Shown here piece by piece: positions 21,246 through 34,432 of a stretch of 34,432 nucleotides of DNA. A model generated the notes under the pieces. The model ran no database searches and was not told where the DNA came from. It saw only the letters and a program-made list of their open reading frames with translations. The stretch covers positions 1 through 34,432 of the forward strand of contig MU266602.1 in NCBI GenBank assembly GCA_021014945.1, in the 5' to 3' direction. Every line of letters begins with the position of its first letter. Within the stretch, counting starts at the first letter, position 1. Position numbers and translations under genes: made by a program. Origin of the DNA: Leucogyrophana mollusca (lineage: Eukaryota > Basidiomycota > Agaricomycetes > Boletales).

Positions 21246-22387
21246 TCAGAAAAAGCCAGGCAGCCCTTGGAGGAGGGGAACGCAGATGACGGTTGCAATG
21301 ACAAGCGCTTGCCAGTTGAACATGAGCGCAAGGTTGCGTGGAGCACCTCCAAGTCCGCCTGCGCAGGGACGAGTCAATTATAAACGGCGGGGAGCTGCGA
21401 TGGTTACTTACCAAATGGTGAACTGCCGCCGCCACTACCGAGGCCAGGGTTACCACCTGACGCACTCGAAGGGCTAGTGGCTGATCCAAGAGAGGTACTC
21501 GTGTGGGTAACGGATCTCGTGCTAATAGTAGTCTTCACAACGGAAGATGTGATCGAAGGGGGAGGCGAAGGAGACCCTCCTCCGCCACCTCCACCTCCAC
21601 CTCCGCCGCCTCCAGGGTAGTAGCATTGGTATGTGTTTGCTATGCAGGTACTTCCAGTCGGACAACCTAGCAGCAAGATCAGAAGGAGTCATTTTAAGCT
21701 ATGGAAATACACCTTACACCCTTCAGCAGAATCGTTGCAGCAGTGATATCCCAGTTTGCAACATCCGCCCTTTTCGCAGCACCCGCTGCCAGAGACACAG
21801 CAATCCGTTCCGCCACATACTTGCGCGTCTTTCGGACAACACCTATGCAATACACACGATCAGACAGACATATGACCAAATACTTCTATAGTCACGGGCT
21901 CACTCGTTGTCACCGAAGCACTATTAGCATGGTCAATGAACGTCAGTATATATAATATAGCCCCCAATCGGACGACGGCGAAAGTACACCAACGTTTTCA
22001 TTGTTAGGGCAATTCCACACAGAGTTACACTAGTGCGCACCAGCCTGTTATTCCCAACATACATCAGCGCAGAAGACTGAAGCTTACGCAGTAGGACCCA
22101 TTGGGAGCGCAGTAATTCGGGTAGTTTGGGCATACATCTGGAAGACTGATAGGTTGTGACGGTCGAGTCGTAGAGCGTATTAACATACGATATCCTGAAG
22201 GGCAGTAATCTCTCGCGATGTAACGACCTCTTCGAGCCAGAAGGGCTGGGATACTCGATGACTTCTTTGATGCTGCCTTCGTATTCTTGGGAACTCGAGG
22301 GAAAGTTGCAGCGGTAGCGACAGGGTCTGCGACGGCGATCTGAAGGAAGAGGAACGCAAGCACTACGGAGAGGGTGAATCGCAGCAT
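21246..22387 (-). CDS. Secreted cysteine-rich, glycine-linker, GPI-type surface protein (copy B)
   Basis: Duplicate of the gene at 959-2127, with the same order of parts: signal peptide (MLRFTLSVVLAFLFLQIAVA), basic stretch with RR, cysteine-dense core (CCPKDAQVCGGTDCC, GSGCCEKGGCCKLGYHCC, CCPTGSTC), polyglycine linker, Ser/Thr-rich stretch, and a hydrophobic GPI-type tail (ALVIATVICVPLLQGLPGFF). The same introns can be placed at the same sites. The cysteines are kept while residues between them change (for example SECCNDGG against SGCCEKGG), suggesting both copies make protein. A TATA-like CTTATAAGG lies about 50 bases upstream (22437-22445). The function is unknown. Confidence 0.75.
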
Positions 22388-23082
22388 GACTGTGCTTTCA
22401 AGCCAAACTCGACATCCGTAAACTCTTGAGCTTGAGCCTTATAAGCGAGGAAGATAGGCACTCGTCCCACATGGGAGAGGGCCGCGAACGAACGGGTGTC
22501 AGCTGGGTATCTTAGCGAAGATGGTTGGACTCAAAGACCATCGGGACTTTGTTAGACCAAACGAGGAAAAGAGCTACTATGGGGCTCAGTGACTACATCG
22601 CCCGAAGATGCATCGTCGTCGGCGTCCACTCGCTGATACTGTTACACCATGCTGTGAACCAGCCTGTCGGGTGTGATGTAGATAGTCGACGCGTCATCTG
22701 GAAGTCAATGGTGGGTCGGCACTCACTCGATACTCGCTCTCTCGCATGGTACATAAGAATCGGAGATATTAATTCTGCCAGCCAGTTTGCATGGTTGACA
22801 CTCGGTTCAGAACTATTCATGTGGATTCCGAGTCGTCTCTTCTGCAGGCCTTCTATCAATTACTTGGCATCTTTTCGGCGGGACGCGAGAACACAAGCAA
22901 TGCAAGAAGTGGTGTAAACTCTTGTCGGCGTCGAGGTGGACTGAGGATCGACTGATCAGCCGTCGCATACGATTGCAAGTGGATACTTGGGTTGGAGAGC
23001 ATTGAGCGAAATGCGGCCTGGTGAAAGTGCATATTTACATACGATCGTATTATAGTGTCCCAACGAGACGAAGCCTTTTATG
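22388..23082. other. Intergenic, nothing recognised
   Basis: Promoter side of the cysteine-rich copy B, followed by spacer up to the tRNA. Open frames here have no family features. Confidence 0.5.
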
Positions 23083-23153
23083 GCATTAATGGGGTAGTGG
23101 TAACCTGGGTCGTTGCCATCGACCCGCCGGGGGTTCGATTCCCCCTTAATGCA
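23083..23153 (+). tRNA. tRNA-Gly (GCC), copy 3
   Basis: Identical over all 71 nt to the copies at 6975-7045 and 8543-8613, with a TTTTTT stop at 23162-23167. It lies about 100 bases upstream of the GNAT-Mss4 start codon. The flanks do not resemble those of the other two copies. Confidence 0.95.
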
Positions 23154-23250
23154 GTGATGTCTTTTTTCGCCAAGGGGTGAGGTATTTTGAAGCTGAGCGC
23201 TGAGCCACTGCTTGAGTCTTGTTGGGAGCTCTCTGTGCCTAACCGCAACG

Positions 23251-24512
23251 ATGACCGTACACGTCGTATTCAACAACGTTCCCTTTGATCAATTACAGAG
23301 TGCGATCGAGATAGAAAAACGATGTAGGTTGTCTTCCTCGACGATAGGATTGCTCACTCTCAACGACCAGCTGCGCTTCTTTGAGCAGGCTTTCCCCCCG
23401 ATGAAGCTGCTTCTCTCGAGAGCTTCACGTATGTCTTCAAATTATGTCTCTGCGATCGATTGACCTCAGCTTGTCATCAGCTCTCGCCAGCGACAGGCAC
23501 CCGACCTCTTTCTCGGCGCATATCTCGCCTCGGATCCCCAAACACTCATAGGCTACGCCTGTTCCACTCTCTCGCCTTCTCCGACCCTCACACACGATTC
23601 GATGTTCACCCACATCCCCGGATCCTCGTCTGTTTGTCTCCACGCCGTCACGGTATTACCCGCGTACCGGAAACAGGGCGTCGGATCCGCGTTATTGCGC
23701 GAGTATATATCGCGCCTCGAACGCGTTCCATCGTACGAACGGATCCTGCTCATTACACACGAGGACCTCCGATCCTTCTATGAAGGCGTCGGATTCGAGT
23801 GGCTGGGCAAGAGCCCAGTAGAACATGGCTCGCAGCCCTGGTTCGAGATGCGCAAGATTCTCCATCCCGCCGAACCACCTGCATCCCAACACCAGACACA
23901 GTCCTTGCCACCCGGAGTGTGGGAGGCTCTCCAGCGGCCTTCAGGCGGCAAAGCTACGGTACGCAGGTTGGATGACTTCGCAGAGGGGGTCCTCGGGGTG
24001 ACAACACCACATTCATCCGACGACGGGGCCCTCAAGAACAGGTTTGATCTTGTGTGTCCTCGGGACGGCTGCGGCAGTATCATATTGAAGGCTGGTGCGG
24101 GAAAGTGGGTCGAACGATCCAGTCTCGAGGTCTGTTCTTTGATTTGACGTTGTCCGATTAAAGTTTGCGCTCACGCCTTCGCTACAGCTCGATCCTCCGA
24201 ACCAGCTGATTCATCCACAGCTCCCAGAACTCCCCACCCCTCCCGCTACAGCCCAGTGGTGGCTCATCACCCCGTCTCCGATGGCCTTCGAGAACATCGG
24301 CTTCACACGTCCTGTTCCGTCTGTCGCTCAGTCCAACAGTAAGGGTCCTCGTATCTAAACTGAGTACGACCATTGATGGAGCGCCTGTTTAAGTGCCTGA
24401 AAAGAAGCTGAAGCTTCTCATATGCGCCGAGTGTGATCTAGGTCCGCTGGGGTGGAGCGAAGAAGGTGGGAGTGAATTTTGGCTGGCCTGCAGCAGGGTA
24501 GGCTACGCGTAA
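23251..24512 (+). CDS. GNAT acetyltransferase fused to an Mss4/Dss4 domain
   Basis: Five exons (23251-23323, 23389-23428, 23481-24129, 24188-24338, 24394-24512) give 343 residues in phase. Residues 1 to about 178 are a GNAT fold of the arylalkylamine/polyamine acetyltransferase type: CFPPDEAASLESF, PDLFLGAYL, VCLHAVTVLPAYRKQGVGSA (acetyl-CoA loop), and FYEGVGFEWLGKSPVEHG. After a Pro/Gln-rich linker, residues from about 222 form an Mss4-like zinc domain: NRFDLVCPRDGCGSIILK, WWLITPSPMAFENIGFTRP, and LLICAECDLGPLGW with FWLACSRVGY at the end. Mss4/Dss4 proteins bind nucleotide-free Rab GTPases in secretion. The two domains sit mostly in one exon (exon 3), so a mis-joined pair of genes is unlikely. 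How acetylation and Rab binding relate is unknown. Confidence 0.9.
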
Positions 24513-24773
24513 GCCTGACCAAAGGCTACCGATGCCACGATAGTAACGGCTTGTGGAAATATGTACGTTAGAACCTAGAAGTTACTCGATGATACCACCC
24601 GATCTGGACCTCAGCGTGGTAACTAACCCTTACAGACCAGGGGAAGCCTTGCTTTTGGAGGATGCGCAGCGAGAGTCAGATGCATGTCCGATTGTTTTCC
24701 CTCTTCAAGTTGTCCCATAGTGGAGCCCAGATAATGAAAAAAATTACAAGAAACCCAACCATATCCTAGCACC
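24513..24773. other. Short spacer between convergent genes
   Basis: It holds the 3' ends of the GNAT-Mss4 gene (+) and the cellobiose dehydrogenase gene (-). No other feature is seen. Confidence 0.5.
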
Positions 24774-28195
<3,422 letters not shown>

Positions 28196-29914
28196 CTCGT
28201 CTCAAGAGCAGATGAATGCTGTATCGACGCCATGCTCGCAGTATATAAGCTCCTAACAAGCCCATCGACAGCGAAATGAGCGAAGAAGTTCCGTTGTACG
28301 ACAGGAACCGTCATTGCGTACTCACGCGACGCCCATGCAGGACGGCGCAATTCACGTCGCGATAGCTATTGATCAGATCTGCTTCCAAAAAACGAGAAAT
28401 GGAAACCACGCTGCCGTCAACGGAAACAAATCGGAAGTGAGTTTTATGCTCGTGATACTAGAACCGACGTGCGACGAAAATCCCGAGAATAACACGGATG
28501 TTCATGAGTTGGCCGTCGGTGACAAATGAATTGATAGGAGTGGCGAGCCTGAAAGACGCCCTCTCCATGGGGGTACACATCAGAAATGTATTTGATGCGT
28601 AGCCAACGCGTAACATCCCTGCTAAACCTTAGAGGACCGATGATCTGCCGACCTATATCCTGCAAGGGCGGGCCAAGGTGAACTTCTCGGTCCCATCATA
28701 CCCCAAAGGTTTATGATGCGGAAGTCACAATGCATATAAAGGCACCTTCATAAGGCGTCAATTTTCGAGACAGGCCGTTGCGCACCTCAGGTTGAGACAC
28801 TGACCCATGACAATCAGAGTCTGTGTTGTGGTGTCGCAGTAATACCACTGAAGGGCTAAGTGCACGCAGGCTACGCCGCTCGAGTGCAGTAGGTAATAGC
28901 TGTATTGACGAAGCCGTGCCCTGGAAGTGTCCCTGTTCAAGTCAAGCCTTTGCGCCAGGCTGGCGGTTGTTTGGAACAGACGCCTTTGCCAAACAGCTCG
29001 AACCATACCCAAACACCATACCCCATCGTCCCGGAGGGAGCACGACTTCTCTATCTTGGGACGATATGCACTTTGCAAGATACAAACGGATTGCTGGCTA
29101 GCTCCTCCCATGTACGAATTGTATGGGATGCCCCTCGTCGTATCTTCGCCTTATGGAATTCAAAACTTCCCCCTTGATCACTCCGTAGTTCACCCTCAAT
29201 TCGCTGAAGGATTCACCAACCATGTTTTGGCTCAAGTCACGACTCGATCATAGAGTTGCCAATCCCCATTGCAATACCGTTTCTTCACGATGCCCATATA
29301 TATAGCCTCAACCCTCTAACCGAACGGGCGACCAAACCCCTTGCTCTCCACATTGCGTCTTCTATGTAGCTGCCGACTCGGCTATCATGGATATCATGGC
29401 CCAGTCGCGAATCGTGTAATCTTCTATAGAATATTATCCTGCACTATAGAAAATATTTGTAGAGCCTGAGTGAGATGCAAACCACCAGTTGCTGAAACTA
29501 GGTGGATATTTCGTTTTGGTCTGTTAACTGAGTAGGTTTGCCGAGCCTGTGAATAGGCACGTTGCAGGCAGTTGGACTTTCTTCCATCCCTCGACTTTCA
29601 GTTTCCCTGTTTCTGTCTCTGCGTTGGTTGTTGACGGACGACGACGACGCAACAAATTGGAATAGCTCACGTATCAGCCTTGTTCTTCGCTGAGCGTGGG
29701 CCAGTCAATCTCACAAGAGCGCTTATCGAACATCTCACCAACGCACAACAGAACGTGTCCTTCTTTTCTATCACTTCTTTGCAGATTTCTTTGATTCAGC
29801 TTATATCCCAACTACAAGTCGATACCCTCTTGTTCTGGGCGATCTAGCCTTGCAGCATTGAACTAATTGCCGCAAATTACCACTGTTCGCCTGGATACCA
29901 AATCCACTCTGACC
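28196..29914. other. 1.7 kb divergent intergenic region (CDH and SPG1 promoters)
   Basis: It carries the CDH promoter (minus-strand TATA at 28242-28249) and the 5' region of the GTPase gene, with a pyrimidine-rich leader at 29750-29830. TATAAAGG near 28735 hints at a transcript start to the right, but the open frames between 28750 and 29290 have no recognisable protein features. Confidence 0.5.
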
Positions 29915-30865
29915 ATGTCTGGGCCAACAACATCAACATCTTCTTCCTCGATGGCGGGTCCCAGTGGTCAGAACCCTCATCCTATGCTGGAGAACAACGA
30001 GGAGAAGAATAGTGTGGTGATCAAAGTTGGGATGGTTGGGGATTCACAGATAGGCAAGACGAGCCTCATGGTCAAATACGTAGAGGGCAGCTTCGACGAG
30101 GATTATATCCAGACGCTGGGTGAGTTCTTACTCAGCTTGGTCTGGATTGATCTGGGATGCTCAATATTGCAATAAAGGCGTTAATTTCATGGAGAAAACG
30201 ATATCCGTGCGGCGGACGACCATCACGTTTTCGATATGGGACTTGGGTGGTCAACGAGAGTTCGTCAACATGCTACCACTTGTTTGCAACGACGCGGTGG
30301 CCATTCTTTTTATGTTTGACCTCTCACGAAAGTCGACACTGAATTCGGTGAAGGAGTGGTATCGCCAGGCTCGAGGATTCAACAAGGTGGGTGGTCGCCA
30401 GCTCCCTGTGCAGTGCCGTCGCTAGTCTTTTGCTATGCAAAATCATATTCCCGACTATGGTGTTACCTCATCCAGCCACATCGTCACGTTTGGCTTTCTT
30501 GCTACCTTCTCGGTCGTGTCGATGGCCGCTTATTGATAAGAGTATCCACAGACCGCTATACCATTTCTCATCGGCACCAAATTTGACACTTTCGCAACGT
30601 TCCCTCGAGATGAACAGGAGGAGATTACCAAGCAGGTTCGGGTGTCTTTCTTCTCGCTCGATTATTACCTCACGTGAACTTACTTGGCCAGGCAAAGCGA
30701 TTTGCAAGGGCGATGCACGCCTCCCTGATCTTTTGCTCCACGTCCGCCTCAATCAACGTCCAAAAAATCTTCAAAATCGTCCTCGCGAAAGCGTTTGACC
30801 TCAAATGTGTAATTCCAGAGATTGAGGGTGTCGGAGAACCCGTTCTGATTTATGTGGATGTGTAA
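29915..30865 (+). CDS. spg1: Septation GTPase Spg1/Tem1
   Basis: Small Ras-like GTPase at the head of the septation initiation/mitotic exit network, acting at the spindle pole body. Four exons (29915-30119, 30178-30386, 30552-30635, 30692-30865) give 223 residues. An upstream in-frame ATG (29867) would add 16. Motifs are the P-loop [23 protein letters not shown] (switch I), WDLGGQREF (switch II, Spg1-type Gly-Gly-Gln), LIGTKFDTF (the T-K-x-D base contact of this family) and [15 protein letters not shown] Ser/Thr-rich head of about 30 residues precedes the G domain. There is no C-terminal CaaX (it ends IYVDV), as expected for Spg1/Tem1 and unlike Rho, Ras or Rab. Confidence 0.95.
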
Positions 30866-32409
30866 TGTCGAGGTCGTACTGTCTTGCTGCCCACAAATGG
30901 GCGGGTGGGTAGTCCAGTGGCATATTGGCCGGATTATGCGTGTGCGGACAAGGGCGGAGGGCCATCAAGGTGAAGTGGCGTTAGCGGGATGGAGCACCGG
31001 ACTTGCGCTGATTTTAACCCTTGTGTTCGTATAATCTTTCGTCAATGTAGGTCGGTCTCCTGTGGGAATGGATGTCTCTTGAGACATACCGTTGTATCAC
31101 TCTTCGGTTTCTACCTTGATGCCAGCATGTCATGGTCCACGCACGTCTAGACAACGGACCTTCAGCCTCTCACTTTAGAGATGAAACGACTCGCGAGCGA
31201 AGCGTCGTCATTCCATTCACCCCATTTACACGCTCAGGACATTCGCCTCTTTTCCGTATCTTATTATATCACTGCAATCCTTCATCGTGTCTTCACCCAT
31301 CATCACACTCCTGGAACCACCATCGCTTCGTGCTGTCGTTTTCTTCGTTTTGCTGCTGCATCCGTCCCGTTCCTCCTGTCTTCGCTCATCTCCCAATCTG
31401 TTCCAAAGTTATCCCCACTTCATACCACATCCGAAAATGGCTCCCTCCTCACACTCCTTTGGTACTCGCTTTCTGGAGGGTCGCTTTGTATTCTTGCCAT
31501 GCTCGATACAACCTCACCCATGTCCTAATGCTTTTATTATGGTATTTCTTTATTTTATTATGAGTCGGAGGGTGCATCAGCCGTTCCTTGTTTGGAATGC
31601 GCGAACTGACGAAGCTGGGTCCCCGTCACTTGGATATCAAGCGGTCTAAAGTATTCGTCTTGAAATCCATAAGGTTTTAACTTTTGATGGTTCAATCGCT
31701 CCATCGTCTGGTGTATATATCAGGTACGTTGACTTTCCCTGGTGGCAGTCATCCCTCCTGCTGCTTCCGCCGCCCCAGCATCAAGTTCGGCGGGACGAAT
31801 GAAGCGCGTCGCGTCGAGCGGCGCAGTGCTCGTACTCAGTAAGCGGAACGTACCCGGTTCATTTGTTGGCGGTCATTTGATCGCTTGCCCTGGGAGAGGA
31901 AGCTCATGCGCAAAGCCCTCGCTACATAACGCAAACAGCAGCCCAGGCAGCTCTGGTACCTCAAGCTTGGAGCGGAAGCGTGAAGCATGGGAGATGAGCG
32001 AGACCTCCAGCAAGCGAGTCGGAAAGGGAGAAACCGAGCAAAAAAAAAAACCGAAGAGACCGATCGCCACCGTATAGATGGCGATCTTCGTTGTGAAGAT
32101 GTTCGCTGCACATCTCGGCACAAACCATATCGTTAACCTTATCATAATATTGGTACGTGTGAGGTATTTGCGAGCAGTGTACCACGCTTACACCACGTGC
32201 ACAGGTTGCTGGATCACCGTCAGCATCCCAGCAGAGGACTTCATCCAAAATCTCCCTCGCTTCGTCGTTTTGCTTTTCTGCCTGCGGCGACTGTCGCTCA
32301 CAAACTGGGGCAGAAACACGCTGTTCAAGCCAGTTGAAATCTCGAAGAAGCAACGGGACCTTCTCGTTCAAGCAGGTGAAGTCGAACTTCCCCTTCACCT
32401 GGACAAGGC
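30866..32409. other. 1.5 kb upstream of the kinase-like gene, possible decayed 5' part
   Basis: Pyrimidine-rich open frames at 31130-31650 have the look of a leader rather than protein. Around 32290-32360 one frame reads LTNWGRNTLFKPVEISKKQ, which resembles the W...VE.K segment that precedes the kinase core in FunK1 proteins. It is in a different frame from the following exon, so it is either joined by an unseen intron or broken. Confidence 0.45.
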
Positions 32410-33531
32410 GTGACCCATTTCGGAGTTCACGAGCGTTTGGAGTTCATGGGCGCGCTAGAAACGATATCCAGGACAGGCATGATTGCGAAAGTCTTCTGGC
32501 CTGAGGATCTACGCACAAGGAAACCGGATATCCTCGAGAAAGTAGATGACCTCGCCAAAGGCAACCCAAACGTTGACGGTCACATTCCTGAGCTTCTCTG
32601 GCATACATTCGACAATTCTACAGCAGAGCTCAGGAAAGCATTGGGTACCGCTGACGCTGGGATGGGGAGTCGCACGCTCTATAGTCTCGTAATCCAAAGA
32701 CTATCACCTATCACTGAGCTATCAGGCGCCGAGTTCTTATCCGCTTGGTGGGATTGTGTCCTTTGTGAGTGTCTATGTCCTGTGGATCTCACCCTTATGC
32801 AACGGCCACATGCAGGCCATCGCGAGCTTTGGAAGGGAGGCGTCCACCACCGGGATATTAGTGATGGCAACTTGATGTACAAAAAGAATGACTTGGGCCA
32901 AGGTATGGGCGTTCTAAACGACTTCGACTTCGCCACTTTTGAGGAAAACGAAGGCCCCGGCGGCAACCAGCGCACGGGCGCGATCCCATTCATGGCTCGA
33001 GAGCTCCTCACTCCGCACGGTCTCGCTGGGCAAATCACACACGTGTATCGATTTGAAGTGGAATCCTTTGTCTGGGTCCTGGTATGGGTTTGTCTCCGCT
33101 TTCGCAAAGGCCAGGAGCGAAAGAAAAGGTTTCGGTATCTTGACACTTGGATGAAAGCAGACGAAGAGCAATGCCGAAAGGAAAAGGCGGATTTTATGGA
33201 TTCCGGCTGGCGTGATGTTACCGCATCACCTTCGCATAAGAAGAACTGGCGCCTGGCAATGATGCTGATGAAGCTCTTACACTCGCAGAGTGGCCCTGTT
33301 CTCTCCGACGTCTCCAGGGACAGCGAGGATGACGAGGAGGATACTGGTGGTGAAGATGATGGCGAGGAGGAGGAAGAGGAGGAAGAGCCGGAGCATCAGC
33401 GTGAAGAACACCTTGCTGAACTTCTTGATGGCGCCGTTTTCAATGTATTGGAGGCCACAAAGGAGAAGTGTCATACTGGGAAGTTCAAGCGGCGTGTAAA
33501 GCGACGCCGAAAGGCGTTGGTTGTTAAATAG
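32410..33531 (+). CDS. FunK1-type protein kinase-like protein, amino end uncertain
   Basis: FunK1 (fungal kinase 1) proteins are a kinase-like family greatly expanded in Agaricomycetes, of mostly unknown role. Seen here: IAKVFWPED (ATP-site Lys), GVHHRDISDGNLMY (catalytic loop), VLNDFDFATFE (the Asp metal site), GAIPFMARELL and a VESFVWVLVWV helix. The acidic tail (EDDEEDTGGEDDGEEEEE) is followed by a Lys/Arg-rich end that may direct it to the nucleus. A 51-nt intron (32765-32815) is likely, since its removal gives WDCVLCHRELWKGG; being a multiple of three, retention would also stay in frame. Without intron it is 373 residues, 356 with it; full FunK1 proteins are often 600-900. The glycine-loop side is missing or lies in unmodelled exons upstream, so this may be a short or 5'-damaged copy. 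Confidence 0.78.
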   Translation: MTHFGVHERLEFMGALETISRTGMIAKVFWPEDLRTRKPDILEKVDDLAKGNPNVDGHIPELLWHTFDNSTAELRKALGTADAGMGSRTLYSLVIQRLSPITELSGAEFLSAWWDCVLCECLCPVDLTLMQRPHAGHRELWKGGVHHRDISDGNLMYKKNDLGQGMGVLNDFDFATFEENEGPGGNQRTGAIPFMARELLTPHGLAGQITHVYRFEVESFVWVLVWVCLRFRKGQERKKRFRYLDTWMKADEEQCRKEKADFMDSGWRDVTASPSHKKNWRLAMMLMKLLHSQSGPVLSDVSRDSEDDEEDTGGEDDGEEEEEEEEPEHQREEHLAELLDGAVFNVLEATKEKCHTGKFKRRVKRRRKALVVK

Positions 33532-34432
33532 GTCCTAGTCCTAGCACCGTGCAGTCTCGATACTCTGTTCACATGATATGATATCAAATGTAAGTAGTTG
33601 GCCAAAGCACTCAAAACTTCAAGCTTCAAGCTTCACTACACGCTGCTGCCAGCTGGTGGCGTCTCTTCCTTGACATAAACCCGCATGTCCTGTCAAACCT
33701 AAGGCTAATACAACTTCTTGAACACAACAGTGTTGGAAGTTGCACCCATTCTTTTGGCGGCAATCATCACGCATTTGCGCCGGCGATGCATAGTGGTCTG
33801 CAGGATAGTTTTCGAGTCCTAACTTTCACTTCAAAGCGCACGCAACAGCCCGAATATGGGGGCAAACCTAAGGCGTCGTGCCCTCACCGCCACTCTCTTT
33901 ACCCCGTTTTCAAAGCTACTCCAGCTTACAGCTTCCCCAGACCGCCACCCAACAATCATCTGCCATCATGCGGAAACGTGAACATTTAGAATATATAGCA
34001 CGGACTCCTTCAGTTGGCCCTAGATTGTTCGAACGTCATGCCTTCTACATTACTTGTCTCCTCTCCAAGCGCCTGCTGGCATGCCACCAAAGCAGGATCC
34101 AGAGAAGACATCTACGCTGCCGTCGAGTATTCGCGGTTCCCTGTAACGAAGTCGAGCCGTTGGCTCGAAAGATACCTGTGACCCAACTCACCCCCCGAAC
34201 CTTAGTCCTGGGTGGTCCAACACCCCCCTGGAAGGTGACACTTGTAAGTTTTAAGGCCTGTGCTTGACAGGCCCCACCTCGTCCCATTATTTATACAGAA
34301 CCGTAGTATACTTGTACTTTAGTCTACTTTCCCCCCCCTTCAACTGAGTTTAGTTCGTCCAGTTATTCTGTTCATCTGAGCCCAGTTTCTGTCGACTCTA
34401 CTTTCCGTGTGAACGCTTCAAAAGCGCCACAT
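33532..34432. other. Right edge, nothing recognised
   Basis: The 3' flank of the kinase-like gene and about 900 bases with only short open frames. I see no tRNA, repeat or recognisable exon. Confidence 0.45.

Larger units (their letters stand above)
12960..22390. repeat. Arm B of the inverted duplication (with a 4.6 kb extra segment)
   Basis: Inverted match to 959-6200. The permease block aligns over about 12960-16190 and the cysteine-rich block over about 20960-22390. Bases 16350-20960, holding the GH95 fucosidase gene, have no counterpart in arm A. Matches fade gradually at both edges of that segment, and no target duplication is visible. Confidence 0.85.

Noticed and set aside
959..22390. 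The inverted duplication as an assembly artefact
   Set aside because: The arms differ at many bases in exons, introns and spacers, one has an extra gene, and splice sites differ; collapsed or mirrored reads would be near identical. Long reads should still confirm it.
22525..22917. Open frames upstream of the third tRNA as a gene (for example a peptide-modifying enzyme)
   Set aside because: None of the His/Cys motifs of UstYa-type proteins and no domain features were seen.
28750..29290. Possible gene between CDH and SPG1
   Set aside because: A TATA-like site and open frames of about 100 codons exist, but none has recognisable features or a convincing exon structure.

Overview
This window looks like a piece of an Agaricomycete (Basidiomycota) nuclear genome. 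Genes are cut by many 50-70 nt introns and sit on both strands. The gene set fits a wood- or litter-decaying mushroom: cellobiose dehydrogenase, a secreted GH95 alpha-fucosidase, a FunK1-type kinase, an FCY2-like permease and GPI-anchored cysteine-rich proteins. I cannot name the species.

Layout. The left half is built around a large, diverged inverted duplication. Arm A (about 959-6200) holds a cysteine-rich GPI-type protein gene (+) and a purine-cytosine permease gene (-). Arm B (about 12960-22390) holds the same two genes in reverse order and orientation, permease (+) then cysteine-rich (-). In arm B about 4.6 kb carrying a complete GH95 fucosidase gene lies between the pair; arm A has only about 85 bp there. 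The identity by eye is roughly 90%, introns included, so this is an old duplication that is now diverging. Between the arms are a Tc1/mariner-like MITE, the V-ATPase subunit E gene bracketed by two identical inverted tRNA-Gly(GCC) genes, a third, broken permease fragment, a small gene for a secreted protein made of seven 11-residue repeats, and an intact 16-exon aldo/keto reductase gene.

To the right of arm B come a third identical tRNA-Gly, a gene joining a GNAT acetyltransferase domain to an Mss4/Dss4 domain, a full-length cellobiose dehydrogenase (AA8 cytochrome plus AA3_1 flavin domain), the septation GTPase Spg1/Tem1, and a FunK1 kinase-like gene whose amino end is unclear.

The most novel item is the repeat-peptide gene at 9925-10295. 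It has a signal peptide, then seven units of the form D-x-S-x-x-N-W-x-x-x-R. The last unit lacks only the final Arg, as expected for a precursor cut after Arg into copies of a roughly 10-residue Trp peptide. Other points of interest are 6-nt microexons in the GH95 gene, GC-AG introns (including the same introns being GT in one permease copy and GC in the other), and the GNAT-Mss4 fusion. VMA4, SPG1, the tRNAs and probably Dss4 are housekeeping genes; the permease, fucosidase, CDH, cysteine-rich and peptide genes look like accessory, environment-facing functions.
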